NCBI RefSeq assembly: GCF_005154805.1
Contig: NZ_CP039727.1
Location: 3,407,501 to 3,471,500, forward strand
Length of the DNA stretch: 64,000 nt
Direction: 5' to 3'
Origin: Bacillus sp. S3
Lineage (GTDB): Bacteria > Bacillota > Bacilli > Bacillales > Cytobacillaceae
Position 1 is the stretch's first letter. Each line of letters begins with the position of its first letter. Of the stretch, positions 25,961 through 35,651 are shown one piece after another. Made by a program: the position numbers and the translations under genes. The notes beneath the pieces were generated by a model. The model worked only from the letters and a program-made list of their open reading frames with translations. It did not search any database and was not told the origin of the DNA.

Positions 25961-27648
25961 CAATTTACCTTCGTTTTTACTGCTAATTGCAGTAATTCCT
26001 CTGCATGTTTTTTCGTTAAATCAGTGATTTCGGCACCAGAAATCATTCGACCGATTTCTTTTATTTTTTCTTCAACATCTAAAGGAGTGACAGACGTTTT
26101 TGTTCTTCCGCTTTTAATAACCTTTGAAATAAACAAATGCGTATCCGCCATAGCTGCCACCTGTGGTAAATGGGAGATACACAATACTTGTGAACCGGAA
26201 GCCACTTTATAGATTTTTTCCGCAATGGATTGGGCAACTCTTCCACTCACGCCAGTATCTACCTCGTCAAAAATAATGGAAGTAACTCCTTGATGCTTTG
26301 AAAAAATGCTTTTAAGAGCCAACATAATTCGCGATAATTCCCCGCCGGATGCAACTTTTGATAACGGCTTTAATGGTTCTCCAGGATTTGTTGAGATATA
26401 AAATCCTACGTGGTCAACACCATTTTTTGAAAAATGCTGCAGGGTTGATTCAAAGCGGATCTCAAAAACCGTTTTCGCCATATACAATTCCTTTAGTTCT
26501 TTATGGATTAATTTTGTCAGCTTTTGGGCCCATTTATGCCGCAGTTCCGTTAATTGTTTTGCTTCCAGAACTAAGTCTTTTTTTATTGAAACTAATTCTT
26601 TTTCCAGTTCTCCAATATGCGTTTCTTTATTTTGCAGTGTTTCGATCTCTTCTTCAATTTTTGCTGCATATTCAACAATTTCATCAATTGTTTTGCCATA
26701 TTTTCGTTTGAGCTGATTAATTTCATTTAAGCGGTCTTCAATTTCATTTAACCGCCCAGGATCATATTCTAATACATCCAATTCATTTCGTAATGTCCGG
26801 GCTGCATCTTCCAATTGATAGAAACTGTTCGATACGGATTCAAATATATCTTTATATGCCGGGTCAAGTGAGGCAGCATCCTCTAGGGAGCCCATGACCA
26901 TTCCAATCCAATCAAGCCCCTTCTGTTCACCATGTAAGGCAGTATAACCTGATTGGATGGATTCAAATACCCGTTCAAAATTCCCCAGTTTCCTTTTTTC
27001 CTCGGCAAGCTCATCATCTTCATTAGGCTTTAAGTTGGCCTTTTGAATTTCATCTAATTGAAATTGAATTAAATCAAGTCGATGGGCTGTCTGCTGATCA
27101 TTTTCACTCAATTGCTTTAACTTATGTAAAGTATGTTCGTATCTGCGATAAACCTGCAAATATTCACGTAGCGCCGGCTGTATTTCCTCAAAGCCAAATT
27201 GATCGAGCAATGGTAAATGTCTTGTTTCATCCATCAGTTCCTGATGCTCATGCTGACCGTGGATATCTACAAGCGTGCCGCCAATTTCCCGTAGTGTTGA
27301 AATCGTTACTAATTTTCCGTTAATACGGCAGACGCTTTTTCCTGTACGAGAAATATCGCGCCGTAAAACCACCATACCTTCTTCAATATCGATTCCGAAT
27401 TCCAGTGCTTTCAACATAATTGGATGGTCAGGGGCATCTAACTGGAATAACCCTTCTATTTCTGCCTTTTCTTCACCGTGACGGACAAATTCTGCCGATC
27501 CCCTTCCGCCAACAAGTAAATGAATCGCATCAATAATAATGGACTTTCCGGCACCGGTTTCTCCGGTTAAAACAGTTAATCCTTTTTCAAACGAGATGGA
27601 TAAGGCTTCGATAATGGCGAAATTTTTTATTGATAGTTCTGCTAACAA
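25960..27648 (-). CDS. recN: DNA repair protein RecN
   Basis: The 562-residue SMC-like ATPase has an N-terminal Walker A (TGETGAGKSIIIDAIHLLVGG), central coiled coils (about 150-350) and a C-terminal ABC signature VASGGELSRIMLALK with Walker B TSIIFDEVDTGVSG. It tethers and protects ends at double-strand breaks. The TTG at 27648 (MLAELSIKNFAII) follows GGGGGAG by 6 nt and matches the family N-terminus; the upstream TTG at 27663 precedes the ribosome-binding site. It follows argR by 16 bp, the usual argR-recN pair. Confidence 0.95.
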   Translation of the reverse strand: MLAELSIKNFAIIEALSISFEKGLTVLTGETGAGKSIIIDAIHLLVGGRGSAEFVRHGEEKAEIEGLFQLDAPDHPIMLKALEFGIDIEEGMVVLRRDISRTGKSVCRINGKLVTISTLREIGGTLVDIHGQHEHQELMDETRHLPLLDQFGFEEIQPALREYLQVYRRYEHTLHKLKQLSENDQQTAHRLDLIQFQLDEIQKANLKPNEDDELAEEKRKLGNFERVFESIQSGYTALHGEQKGLDWIGMVMGSLEDAASLDPAYKDIFESVSNSFYQLEDAARTLRNELDVLEYDPGRLNEIEDRLNEINQLKRKYGKTIDEIVEYAAKIEEEIETLQNKETHIGELEKELVSIKKDLVLEAKQLTELRHKWAQKLTKLIHKELKELYMAKTVFEIRFESTLQHFSKNGVDHVGFYISTNPGEPLKPLSKVASGGELSRIMLALKSIFSKHQGVTSIIFDEVDTGVSGRVAQSIAEKIYKVASGSQVLCISHLPQVAAMADTHLFISKVIKSGRTKTSVTPLDVEEKIKEIGRMISGAEITDLTKKHAEELLQLAVKTKVN

Positions 27649-27664
27649 GAAACTCTCCCCCAAA

Positions 27665-28114
27665 TTAAAGCATATCTAGAAATCGGTTCGTGATGACTTC
27701 TGTATCTTCCGGTGTTCGGCAAATAATTAACATCGTATCGTCACCACAAATCGTTCCTAATATTTCTTCCCAATCAAGATTATCGATTAGTGCACCAATC
27801 GCCATGGCATTTCCGGGCAGGCATTTCATCACAAGTAAGTGTCCGGCCGAGTCTATTCTCACAAAGGCATCAATCAGTGAACGTTTTAGTTTCTGTAATG
27901 GATTAAATCTTTGGTCTGCAGGAAGACTGTATTTATAACGACCATCTATTAAGGGAACCTTAACAAGATGCAATTCTTTTATATCCCGTGAAACCGTTGC
28001 CTGCGTTACATTATAGCCTGCACTTTTCAGTTCATCCACTAGCTCGTCCTGTGTTTCAATATCGTTGCCGGCAATAATCTCTCTAATTTTAATATGGCGT
28101 TGCCCTTTATTCAT
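27665..28114 (-). CDS. argR: Arginine repressor ArgR/AhrC
   Basis: The 149-residue protein has the N-terminal winged helix-turn-helix ([20 protein letters not shown], with [18 protein letters not shown] as recognition region) and the C-terminal hexamerisation/arginine-binding domain with the [14 protein letters not shown] motif. The two Asp residues there bind arginine. It represses arginine biosynthesis and activates catabolism. In this window the artP promoter has ARG-box-like sites and mutA has a similar palindrome. It lies between tlyA and recN. Confidence 0.95.
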   Translation of the reverse strand: MNKGQRHIKIREIIAGNDIETQDELVDELKSAGYNVTQATVSRDIKELHLVKVPLIDGRYKYSLPADQRFNPLQKLKRSLIDAFVRIDSAGHLLVMKCLPGNAMAIGALIDNLDWEEILGTICGDDTMLIICRTPEDTEVITNRFLDML

Positions 28115-28210
28115 TATTTCACCCCATAGTTAATGAAAGCAATCTGAGTAATTTGTACTAAAATGTCGCTTCTTCTCATATCGTAGCATAAAAATACATT
28201 TTAATACAAA

Positions 28211-28270
28211 GAAAAGCGGAAGGCGTTTGATGCTGGACAAACAGAAGGATAAGCATCAGCTTATCCTTCT
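28211..28270. repeat. Truncated Bacillus-type repeat with hairpin at the tlyA 3' end
   Basis: AAAAGCGGAAGGCG at the left edge resembles the border of the 2570-2719 element. At the right side AGAAGGATAAG and CTTATCCTTCT form a perfect 11-bp stem (28243-28270) that includes the tlyA stop codon and its last codons. It probably acts as the tlyA transcript end, although the T-run is weak. Confidence 0.5.
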
Positions 28271-29103
28271 GGAGTTTGTTTGGTTTTAAATTCTAAGTGC
28301 GAATTTTTCACTACCTCCAGCGGGCTGACAGGCAGGTTGTTTCTTCCCGTCTCACAATCACCATCCCATTTAAGGTGTAGTAAAAATTCAATATTTCCAT
28401 CACCGCCGGTTATTGGTGAATATGACAAGTTTGTTACTGAGAAACCTTGTTCGATAGAAAAATGAATAATTTTTTCTATTACTTGTAAATGTACTTTTTC
28501 ATCCCGAACAATTCCTTTTTTCCCAACCTGATCACGTCCAGCCTCAAATTGCGGCTTTATAAGGGCAACAATATCACTTCCAGAAACAAGAAGTGTTTTT
28601 AACACTGGCAATATCAATGTTAGTGAAATGAATGAAACATCAATCGATGCAAAGTTAGGCATTTCTCCGCTTAAATCGGCAGGCGTTACATAGCGGAAAT
28701 TCGTTCTTTCCATCACGACAACGCGTTCATCCTGCCTTAGCTTCCAAGCAAGCTGATTGTATCCAACATCAAGGGCATAAGACATTTTCGCCCCATTCTG
28801 CAGTGCACAATCCGTGAACCCTCCAGTTGAAGCTCCAATATCTAATAATATCTTCCCTGCTACATTTACATCAAAAACCTTTAGTGCCTTTTCAAGCTTT
28901 AATCCACCTCGGCTGACATATGGCAGCATATTCCCTTTAATATTCAACGGAATATCGACCTTTACCTTTTCACCGGGTTTATCTAATCGTTCTTCGTTTG
29001 TATAAACAAGCCCTGCCATAATGGCTCTTTTTGCCTTTTCCCGCGTCTCAATTAAGCCTCGTTCCACGAGTACTACATCTAATCGTTCTTTATTTTTCAT
29101 CAT
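28261..29103 (-). CDS. tlyA: TlyA family rRNA 2'-O-methyltransferase / S4-domain protein (YqxC)
   Basis: The 280-residue protein has an N-terminal S4 RNA-binding domain ([20 protein letters not shown]) and an FtsJ/RrmJ methyltransferase fold with the SAM motif [20 protein letters not shown] and later LIKPQFEAG. The family methylates ribose in 16S/23S rRNA or acts as a hemolysin-like protein of less clear role in Bacillus. Its ATG overlaps the dxs stop by 4 bp (ATGA). The last codons lie inside a repeat-derived hairpin, so the C-terminus (KTKQTPEG) may be element-derived. Confidence 0.88.
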   Translation of the reverse strand: MMKNKERLDVVLVERGLIETREKAKRAIMAGLVYTNEERLDKPGEKVKVDIPLNIKGNMLPYVSRGGLKLEKALKVFDVNVAGKILLDIGASTGGFTDCALQNGAKMSYALDVGYNQLAWKLRQDERVVVMERTNFRYVTPADLSGEMPNFASIDVSFISLTLILPVLKTLLVSGSDIVALIKPQFEAGRDQVGKKGIVRDEKVHLQVIEKIIHFSIEQGFSVTNLSYSPITGGDGNIEFLLHLKWDGDCETGRNNLPVSPLEVVKNSHLEFKTKQTPEG

Positions 29104-30998
29104 AATGCCCTTTGCTTTTTCTTCCGAGCCAGATTCGAAATTCTCTTAACTACTTCTTCCTTTGTTAAACCTATTTCTTCAAGCAAGGAGCCCACATCCC
29201 CATGTTCAATAAATTGATCCGGAATTCCAATTCTATCTATTTGGGCCTGATAAAATCCTTGAGTCTGTGCATACTCTAGAACAGCACTGCCAAAACCGCC
29301 CTGCAAGACAGCTTCCTCGATAGTGAGGAGCGGGATGTTTTTTTCTAATAGGCTGGTCAGTAATTGTTCATCCAGAGGCTTAATAAATCTGGCATTTACA
29401 ACCTTAACAGAAACTCCTTGTTTTTCTAAAACCTCTGCTGCCTCCATGGCCATTGGAATAGTGGTTCCAAAAGTTAATATTGCCGCATCATCGCCTTCTT
29501 TTAAAACCTCCCATGTACCAATCGGAATGTTATGGTACTCCTCATCCATTGGTACTCCAACCCCATTGCCGCGCGGGAATCTCATCGCGATTGGTCCATC
29601 ATCATAATTCAGCGCGGTATATACCATATGCTGACCTTCATTTTCATCTTTCGGCATCATTAGGACAATATTTGGTATATGTCTTAAGAAGGCAATATCG
29701 AACACACCTTGGTGTGTTTCACCATCAGCACCTACTAAACCTGCCCGATCGATTCCAATAAAAACATTTAAATTTTGCCTGCAAATGTCATGGACAACCT
29801 GGTCATAGGCTCGTTGTAAAAAAGTTGAATAAATCGCTAAAAAAGGTTTCATATTTTGCGTTGCCAATCCTGCCGCAACCGTCGCAGCATGCTGTTCAGC
29901 AATCCCGACATCATACATTCGCTCAGGGAACTCTGAAGCAAAGCCTTCAAGCTTAGACCCCACCGGCATCGCAGGTGTAATCGCGACAATTCGTTCATCT
30001 GAGCGTGCAAGCTTTCGAACGGTTTCACTTACTAAACTGCTCCATGCAGGCGGCTGTTTCTTAGCTGGTTTAACAAAATCACCTGTATTCATCTTATACG
30101 GACCCGTTCCATGCCAAGTTCCTATTTTATCACTTTCTGCCGGCTGATAGCCCTTACCCTTCTTGGTGATGACATGGAGAAGAACAGGTCCTTCCGTCTT
30201 TTTAGCATTATTTAAGCTCTCAAATAAATTATCAAAGTTATGGCCATCAATCGGACCTAAATAGGTAAATCCTAACTCTTCAAAAAACATGCCCGATACC
30301 ACTAAGTACTTGAGGCTATCTTTGATCCGTTCTGCTGTTGCGGCTAATTTACCGCCGACGGCCGGCACTTTCTTTAATAGCACCTCAAGCTCGTCTTTTA
30401 CCCATTGATATTTCCCGGCAGTACGCAATTGGCCAAGAATATTATGAAGAGCCCCTACATTAGGAGCAATTGACATTTCATTATCATTTAATATAACAAT
30501 CATATCTTTTTTTTCATGACCAATATGATTTAATGCTTCTAATGCCATTCCTCCTGTTAATGCACCGTCACCGATCACGGGCACGACAAAGGATCTTTCC
30601 TTTTTTAAATCCCTGGCAATGGCCATCCCCATTGCGGCTGAGAGTGACGTCGAGCTGTGACCTGTTTCCCAAACATCGTGCTCACTTTCATTCCTCTTTG
30701 GAAATCCGCAAAGACCTTTATATTGGCGTAAAGTATCAAATTCACATGCTCTTCCAGTTAAGATTTTATGGACATAGGATTGATGGCCAACATCCCAAAT
30801 AATTTTATCCTTTGGACTGTCAAAACATTTATGTAAAGCTATGGTTAATTCAACGACACCAAGATTCGGTCCAATATGGCCACCTGTAACAGACAGTTTT
30901 TCAACTAAGAATTGGCGAATTTCCTGCCCCAATGCTTCCAACTCTTTATTCGACATCCCTTTTAAAAAGGATGGGTCCTTTATTGATAATAAATCCAT
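29100..30998 (-). CDS. dxs: 1-deoxy-D-xylulose-5-phosphate synthase
   Basis: The 632-residue transketolase-like enzyme has [18 protein letters not shown], a thiamine-diphosphate motif [18 protein letters not shown] ending in LNDNEMS, and the pyrimidine domain [18 protein letters not shown] with the conserved Glu. It condenses pyruvate and glyceraldehyde-3-phosphate, the first step of the MEP isoprenoid route. The frame opens 11 codons earlier, but the ATG at 30998 ([13 protein letters not shown]) matches the family N-terminus. A strong promoter lies about 110 bp upstream, with a terminator-like hairpin between promoter and gene. Confidence 0.95.
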   Translation of the reverse strand: MDLLSIKDPSFLKGMSNKELEALGQEIRQFLVEKLSVTGGHIGPNLGVVELTIALHKCFDSPKDKIIWDVGHQSYVHKILTGRACEFDTLRQYKGLCGFPKRNESEHDVWETGHSSTSLSAAMGMAIARDLKKERSFVVPVIGDGALTGGMALEALNHIGHEKKDMIVILNDNEMSIAPNVGALHNILGQLRTAGKYQWVKDELEVLLKKVPAVGGKLAATAERIKDSLKYLVVSGMFFEELGFTYLGPIDGHNFDNLFESLNNAKKTEGPVLLHVITKKGKGYQPAESDKIGTWHGTGPYKMNTGDFVKPAKKQPPAWSSLVSETVRKLARSDERIVAITPAMPVGSKLEGFASEFPERMYDVGIAEQHAATVAAGLATQNMKPFLAIYSTFLQRAYDQVVHDICRQNLNVFIGIDRAGLVGADGETHQGVFDIAFLRHIPNIVLMMPKDENEGQHMVYTALNYDDGPIAMRFPRGNGVGVPMDEEYHNIPIGTWEVLKEGDDAAILTFGTTIPMAMEAAEVLEKQGVSVKVVNARFIKPLDEQLLTSLLEKNIPLLTIEEAVLQGGFGSAVLEYAQTQGFYQAQIDRIGIPDQFIEHGDVGSLLEEIGLTKEEVVKRISNLARKKKQRAL

Positions 30999-31042
30999 TT
31001 TTGGACCACTCACTTTCATACGATTTCTCACTTAAGCTTCAA

Positions 31043-31080
31043 TTGAAAAAATAGCCGCTAGCACGATAGGTGATAACGGC
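31043..31080 (-). terminator. Terminator-like hairpin in the dxs leader (attenuator candidate)
   Basis: On the minus strand GCCGTTATCAC pairs with GTGCTAGCGGC (one mismatch, one G-U) and is followed by TATTTTTT. It lies between the dxs promoter and start codon, so it would stop both ispA read-through and dxs initiation unless relieved. Confidence 0.6.
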
Positions 31081-31105
31081 AGTAACTACGTTCACATTAA
31101 AAACG

Positions 31106-31134
31106 ATTATAACACACTAATTTCATTGCCTCAA
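31106..31134 (-). promoter_or_regulatory. SigA promoter of dxs-tlyA
   Basis: TTGAGG (31129-31134) - 17 bp - TATAAT (31106-31111), with TGT giving an extended -10. It starts 11 bp after the ispA stop. Confidence 0.75.
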
Positions 31135-31144
31135 ACGGCCAACA

Positions 31145-32038
31145 TTAATGATCTCTTGAAGCGACTAAATCCGTTATTTCTTTTAATAAGTTTGTATGTA
31201 ATCCCGTTTTATCAAGATATTCCTTTGCCAGATTTATTTGGTTATTTAAAGCGGCTTTTGCGCCTTCCAAAGATAATAATTGAGGATAGGTGCATTTATG
31301 GTTGGCAGTATCACTTCCAACGGGCTTCCCAATTACTTGCTGATTCCCAACCAAGTCCAGAATATCATCTTGTATTTGAAATGCAATACCTAAATGATGG
31401 GCAAAGGAAGACAAAAGATTTAATTGGCTCTGACTTGCCTCCGCCAAAATAGCACCCGCTGCTACGCTATACTTCAGCAGCTTTCCCGTTTTATGAATAT
31501 GTATATACTCTAGCTCTTCTAACGAGAGTTGCTTCCCTTCTCCCTCCATGTCAGCAACTTGTCCGCCGACCATTCCTTCTGCCCCAGCCGCTTTAGCCAT
31601 TTCAACCACTAGCTTTAACTTTGTGCTTTCCGAAGCAAAATCATTTGGAAGCTTACCAACGACTTCAAAGCTATAGGTTAGTAAAGCATCTCCTGCTAAA
31701 ACAGCAACAGCCTCACCAAATACTTTATGATTGGTCGGTTTTCCTCTCCTTAAATCGTCATTATCCATGCTAGGCAAATCATCATGGATTAAGGAGTATG
31801 TATGGATCATTTCAATCGCTGCTGCAGCGGGCAGTCCCTTTTCCGGATTGATTCCAAACGCGTCTAAGGTTGCAAATAGTAATAGGGGGCGAATTCTTTT
31901 TCCGCCTGCTTCTAGGGAATAAATCATCGATTCCTTGATAACAGAAGGCGCATCCAGTTTTTCAACTAATGCACGCAGCTCCGAATCAAGCAGTTGTTTA
32001 TATTCTTCGGCAAATGCGTCTAGTAACCCGGTTTCCAC
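31145..32038 (-). CDS. ispA: Farnesyl diphosphate synthase (geranyltranstransferase)
   Basis: The 297-residue trans-prenyltransferase has the first Asp-rich motif DDLPSMDNDDLRRGKPTNHK, the second IQDDILD, and GGKRIRPLL near the N-terminus. It adds two isopentenyl units to dimethylallyl diphosphate, making farnesyl diphosphate for undecaprenyl carrier, menaquinone and heme O/A side chains. The start is GTG at 32038 after GGAGGAATAAGAC. It follows xseB by 3 bp, as in many Bacilli (xseA-xseB-ispA). Confidence 0.93.
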   Translation of the reverse strand: METGLLDAFAEEYKQLLDSELRALVEKLDAPSVIKESMIYSLEAGGKRIRPLLLFATLDAFGINPEKGLPAAAAIEMIHTYSLIHDDLPSMDNDDLRRGKPTNHKVFGEAVAVLAGDALLTYSFEVVGKLPNDFASESTKLKLVVEMAKAAGAEGMVGGQVADMEGEGKQLSLEELEYIHIHKTGKLLKYSVAAGAILAEASQSQLNLLSSFAHHLGIAFQIQDDILDLVGNQQVIGKPVGSDTANHKCTYPQLLSLEGAKAALNNQINLAKEYLDKTGLHTNLLKEITDLVASRDH

Positions 32039-32041
32039 GTC

Positions 32042-32275
32042 TTATTCCTCCTCGTTTATAGTAAAACTCTTCGTCCGTCCATCCTCAGTAATGATTTGCG
32101 TAAGTTGCTCCTCCACACTTTTCAATTTATCATGACATAATTTTGAGAGTTCCATTCCATCTTTATAGAAAAGAATCGCTTCTTCTAAAGGAACATCCCC
32201 TTCTTCAAGTTTATCTACGATTTGTTCCAGTTTCGTCATAGCCTCTTCAAAGGTTAGTGTTTTTTCATTGGTCAT
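32042..32275 (-). CDS. xseB: Exodeoxyribonuclease VII small subunit
   Basis: The 77-residue protein has the family core [20 protein letters not shown] followed by the second helix [16 protein letters not shown]. It binds XseA to form exonuclease VII. The ATG at 32275 is preferred over GTG at 32284, which lies directly on the GGAGC. It overlaps the end of xseA by 11 bp. Confidence 0.92.
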   Translation of the reverse strand: MTNEKTLTFEEAMTKLEQIVDKLEEGDVPLEEAILFYKDGMELSKLCHDKLKSVEEQLTQIITEDGRTKSFTINEEE

Positions 32276-33623
32276 TATTTTCACGCTCCTTTATTTTCTC
32301 TACACTGCAGAATAGACTTCCGTCTGTTAATTGGATTTGAATTTGATCATTTACGTTTACTTGATTCACACTTTTTACAAGACGATTACTTTCTGAATAG
32401 GCCAAACTATAGCCGCGCTCCATTATTTTTAATGGACTTAATGCCCCTAATGTAGCAAGGATTCGGTCAAATTCTGTTTGTTTTATTGAGAGTATTTGCA
32501 TCATTGATCGGTTCATTTCTTTTTGTGTACGTTCAAATTTGTTTTTTGCCTCTTGCAACGCTTCGATAGGGTGATTCCGCAGAAGTCGTTTATAGAGGAT
32601 TTCATGCTGCCCTTTCTTCACTGCAGACAAACGAGAAGAAGCACGGACAAGCTTTTCTGTTACTTTATCAAGCTGCTCAAGCTTTTGATCATACAATCGA
32701 TGGGGATAACGAAAGGCATACGATTTTTGAACACGATTTAAGCGTCCTTTCTCAAATTGGAGTTTCCCGTTCATCGCTTGCTGCAGGCGGGCTTGCCGCT
32801 GCAAAATCCGATCCATTAACTCATCCAAATGAGGGACGGCAAGTTCTGCTGCACCAGTTGGTGTAGGAGCACGTAAATCTGCAACAAAATCGGCAATTGT
32901 AAAATCCGTTTCATGGCCGACAGCCGAAATAATCGGAATATTTGAAGCAAAGATAGCCCGAGCCGTTAGTTCTTCATTAAATGCCCATAACTCCTCAATC
33001 GATCCGCCCCCGCGGCCAACAATTAAAACATCAATTTCCTTCATGTTATTTGCTTTTTCAATTGCTTTCACAATAGACGGGGCTGCATTTTCACCTTGGA
33101 CTAGAGCAGGAAAGACAAGTATATTAGCGATCGGATACCGCCTTTTAATCGTTGTGATGACATCACGGATGGCAGCACCTGTCGGAGAAGTAATAACACC
33201 AACTGTTTTTGGATACAAAGGGATAGCCTTTTTCCTTTCAGGTGCGAATAACCCTTCCCTTTCAAGCCTTTGTTTTAGTTGCTCGTAAGCTAAAAACAAT
33301 TCCCCAATGCCATCCGGCTGCATTTCTTTTATGTAGATTTGATATTGACCGCTTGGTTCGTATACTGAGATTTCACCCTTTACAATTACCTTCATTCCAC
33401 TTTCCGGAGAAAATTTCATAAAGCGGGACTGGCGGGCAAACATTACGGCAAGAATTCGGGCTTTTTCATCCTTTAAGGTAAAGTACATATGTCCGCTCGA
33501 ATGCTGTTTGAAATTTGAAATCTCTCCCCTAACATGAATATCATGTAAATGCGGGTCTGCATCAAATTTTCTTTTTATGTATTTGGTTAAGGCATATACT
33601 GATAAATATCTTTGTTCCTGCAT
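32265..33623 (-). CDS. xseA: Exodeoxyribonuclease VII large subunit
   Basis: The 452-residue protein has an N-terminal OB fold ([20 protein letters not shown]) and the catalytic domain with [32 protein letters not shown] and [20 protein letters not shown], then a coiled-coil C-terminal region. With XseB it degrades single-stranded DNA bidirectionally. ATG at 33623 follows AGAGGT by 7 nt; a GTG directly before it is also possible. About 130 bp separate it from folD. Confidence 0.94.
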   Translation of the reverse strand: MQEQRYLSVYALTKYIKRKFDADPHLHDIHVRGEISNFKQHSSGHMYFTLKDEKARILAVMFARQSRFMKFSPESGMKVIVKGEISVYEPSGQYQIYIKEMQPDGIGELFLAYEQLKQRLEREGLFAPERKKAIPLYPKTVGVITSPTGAAIRDVITTIKRRYPIANILVFPALVQGENAAPSIVKAIEKANNMKEIDVLIVGRGGGSIEELWAFNEELTARAIFASNIPIISAVGHETDFTIADFVADLRAPTPTGAAELAVPHLDELMDRILQRQARLQQAMNGKLQFEKGRLNRVQKSYAFRYPHRLYDQKLEQLDKVTEKLVRASSRLSAVKKGQHEILYKRLLRNHPIEALQEAKNKFERTQKEMNRSMMQILSIKQTEFDRILATLGALSPLKIMERGYSLAYSESNRLVKSVNQVNVNDQIQIQLTDGSLFCSVEKIKERENNDQ

Positions 33624-33752
33624 CACCTGTACCTCTTTTCAAGCAATTAGCGAAAACTGTCCTTATCTATTATATATGGAGTTACCTTTTTATGTCTGAA
33701 AAGTCGACTAAGAAAGGAACTTCGTAATAAAAGATAAGGACATGATTCTGTA

Positions 33753-34610
33753 TTAATTGCGCTCTAAACTTTCAGCAGCGGATTTTAGCGTATTATACAT
33801 AAGCATGGTAATAGTCATTGGCCCGACCCCTTTTGGAACTGGAGTGATGTAACCTGCGATTTCTGACACCTCATCAAAAGCAACATCCCCGCAAAGTTTT
33901 CCCAATTCATTGCGGTTAATTCCGACATCGATAATGACAGCACCCTCTTTAATATGCTCTGCCGTGATAAAGTTTGGAATCCCAACAGCAGCAACAAGGA
34001 TATCTGCTTGTTTTGTGTGTAACTTTAAATCTTTCGTTTTTGAGTGACAATAGGTTACAGTTGCATGCCGATTTAAGAATAATTGTCCAACAGGCTTGCC
34101 GACAATATTACTTCTTCCCACTACGACAACATGTTTTCCAGCAATGGAAATCCCCGTTTCTTCAAGCAGCACCATGATACCATATGGGGTGCATGGCAAA
34201 AAGGCATTTTGCCCTGTCATCATCCTGCCGATATTAATTGGATGGAAACCATCAACATCTTTTAAAGGGGAGATTGATTCAATGACCTTTGTTTCATCGA
34301 TATGTTTTGGAAGCGGAAGTTGTACCAGAATCCCGTGAATTTCAGGGTTCCCGTTTAACTCTTCAATTTTTGCGAGCAGTTCCTCTTCGGAAACCTCTTC
34401 CGGCATTTCAATTAATAACGAGTACATGCCAAGTTCTTTACATGCTTTTTCCTTACTTGTTACGTATGTCCGAGAGGCATGGTTGTTTCCAACGAGAATA
34501 ACAGCGAGTCCCGGGGTAACACCCTGGCTTTTAAGCTTTTCAACCTCTTCGGCAATTTCTAATCTTTTTTTTGCAGCTATTTCTTTTCCATTAATAATTT
34601 GTGCAGTCAT
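33753..34610 (-). CDS. folD: Bifunctional methylenetetrahydrofolate dehydrogenase / cyclohydrolase
   Basis: The 285-residue protein has YVTSKEKACKELG with the catalytic Lys, GILVQLPLPKHI, DVDGFHPINIGRM, and the NADP-binding segment VVVGRSNIVGKPVGQLF. PVPKGVGPMTITMLMYNT closes the domain. It interconverts one-carbon units of tetrahydrofolate for purine and formyl-Met synthesis. ATG at 34610 follows AAGGGAGAAG. It is 37 bp downstream of nusB in the same orientation. Confidence 0.95.
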   Translation of the reverse strand: MTAQIINGKEIAAKKRLEIAEEVEKLKSQGVTPGLAVILVGNNHASRTYVTSKEKACKELGMYSLLIEMPEEVSEEELLAKIEELNGNPEIHGILVQLPLPKHIDETKVIESISPLKDVDGFHPINIGRMMTGQNAFLPCTPYGIMVLLEETGISIAGKHVVVVGRSNIVGKPVGQLFLNRHATVTYCHSKTKDLKLHTKQADILVAAVGIPNFITAEHIKEGAVIIDVGINRNELGKLCGDVAFDEVSEIAGYITPVPKGVGPMTITMLMYNTLKSAAESLERN

Positions 34611-34647
34611 TTTTCACTTCTCCCTTTTTCCCAAAGAGCCCAATCAA

Positions 34648-35046
34648 CTATTCAGTAAGAAGTCTATGTTTCACTTTCGAAAGAACGCCATTAATAAACT
34701 TGCTTGATTGGTCATCTCCGTATATTTTTGCAATCTCGATTGCCTCATCTAAAATTACGTTTTCCGGAACTTCATTACGGAAATTTTTCAATTCATAAAC
34801 AGCTATTCTTAATAAATTCCGATCAACCGTTGCCAATCGGTCTAGCGTCCATTTTTCAAGATGCTGCATGATTAATTCATCAATTTCAGACTTCTGTTCA
34901 ATTACCCCTATTACAAGTTTCGATAGATACTCGTCTCCAGCCTCCTCTTCCAAAACATGTTCAATCGCGAGTGTTGGTTCGGTGTTACTTACATCGATTT
35001 GAAAAAGAGCTTGTAATGCCTTTTCCCTTGCTGTTCTTCTTTTCAT
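34648..35046 (-). CDS. nusB: Transcription antitermination factor NusB
   Basis: The 132-residue protein begins MKRRTAREKALQALFQIDVS, the conserved RNA-binding N-terminus. It ends with the all-helical core DRLATVDRNLLRIAVYEL and EAIEIAKIYGDDQSSKFING. It acts with NusE in rRNA antitermination. The ATG at 35046 is chosen from the family N-terminus; AAAGGAG lies 11 nt upstream. The frame is open 38 codons further without family similarity. Confidence 0.94.
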   Translation of the reverse strand: MKRRTAREKALQALFQIDVSNTEPTLAIEHVLEEEAGDEYLSKLVIGVIEQKSEIDELIMQHLEKWTLDRLATVDRNLLRIAVYELKNFRNEVPENVILDEAIEIAKIYGDDQSSKFINGVLSKVKHRLLTE

Positions 35047-35189
35047 TATACCGTTAACTCCTTTAGAGATATTAATAAATTTTGTCCAATTTTCATACTT
35101 ATTTAAGCCATTACGGCTTGTACATAAAAAGATAATAGCATAACTAAAGAAGAATATCACACTCTGGCTGTTTTATAAATAAAAATAGA

Positions 35190-35217
35190 AAAACCAAAGG
35201 AATAATCCTTTGGTTTT
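35190..35217 (-). terminator. Terminator of accB-accC-yqhY
   Basis: AAAACCAAAGGA pairs perfectly with TCCTTTGGTTTT (12 bp, 4-nt loop), followed by a T-run on the minus strand. Confidence 0.88.
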
Positions 35218-35224
35218 AACCGAA

Positions 35225-35632
35225 TTAAAGCTCCGATTCAATCTCAGGCTCGTTCTTTTGGGCCTCAAACTGTATTCCGACAACATGAATGTTTACTTCT
35301 TCTGCATCTAAAGCTGTCATATTTAACAGCGCTTGACGAATATTATCCTGTATTTCGCCAGCAACAGCAGGGATCGAAATGCCGAACTTCATTACACAAT
35401 ATACATCAACTTTTATTCCGGATTCAGTAAGTTCGACTTTTACACCTTTACCGTGGTTTTTTTTCCCTAAGCGTTCCACAACGCCTGCGGCAAAATTCCC
35501 CCGCATCCCTGCTACGCCTTCTACCTCGGAAGCTGCAATTCCTGCAATAACTTCAATGACTTCAGGGGCGATTTCGATTTTCCCATGTCCGTTATTTCCT
35601 TGATCCATTTCCAAGACACTAAACTCGCTCAT
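35225..35632 (-). CDS. yqhY: Asp23/Gls24 family protein YqhY
   Basis: The 135-residue Asp23-family protein has the core EVIEVIAGIAASEVEGVAGMRG and VDVYCVMKFGISIPAVAGEIQ. In B. subtilis YqhY is encoded with accBC and is linked to control of acetyl-CoA carboxylase activity. Its position here, 19 bp after accC and before a strong terminator, keeps that association. ATG follows TGGAGGTGTACGAAA. No membrane segment is present. Confidence 0.92.
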   Translation of the reverse strand: MSEFSVLEMDQGNNGHGKIEIAPEVIEVIAGIAASEVEGVAGMRGNFAAGVVERLGKKNHGKGVKVELTESGIKVDVYCVMKFGISIPAVAGEIQDNIRQALLNMTALDAEEVNIHVVGIQFEAQKNEPEIESEL

Positions 35633-35651
35633 TTTCGTACACCTCCAGATT

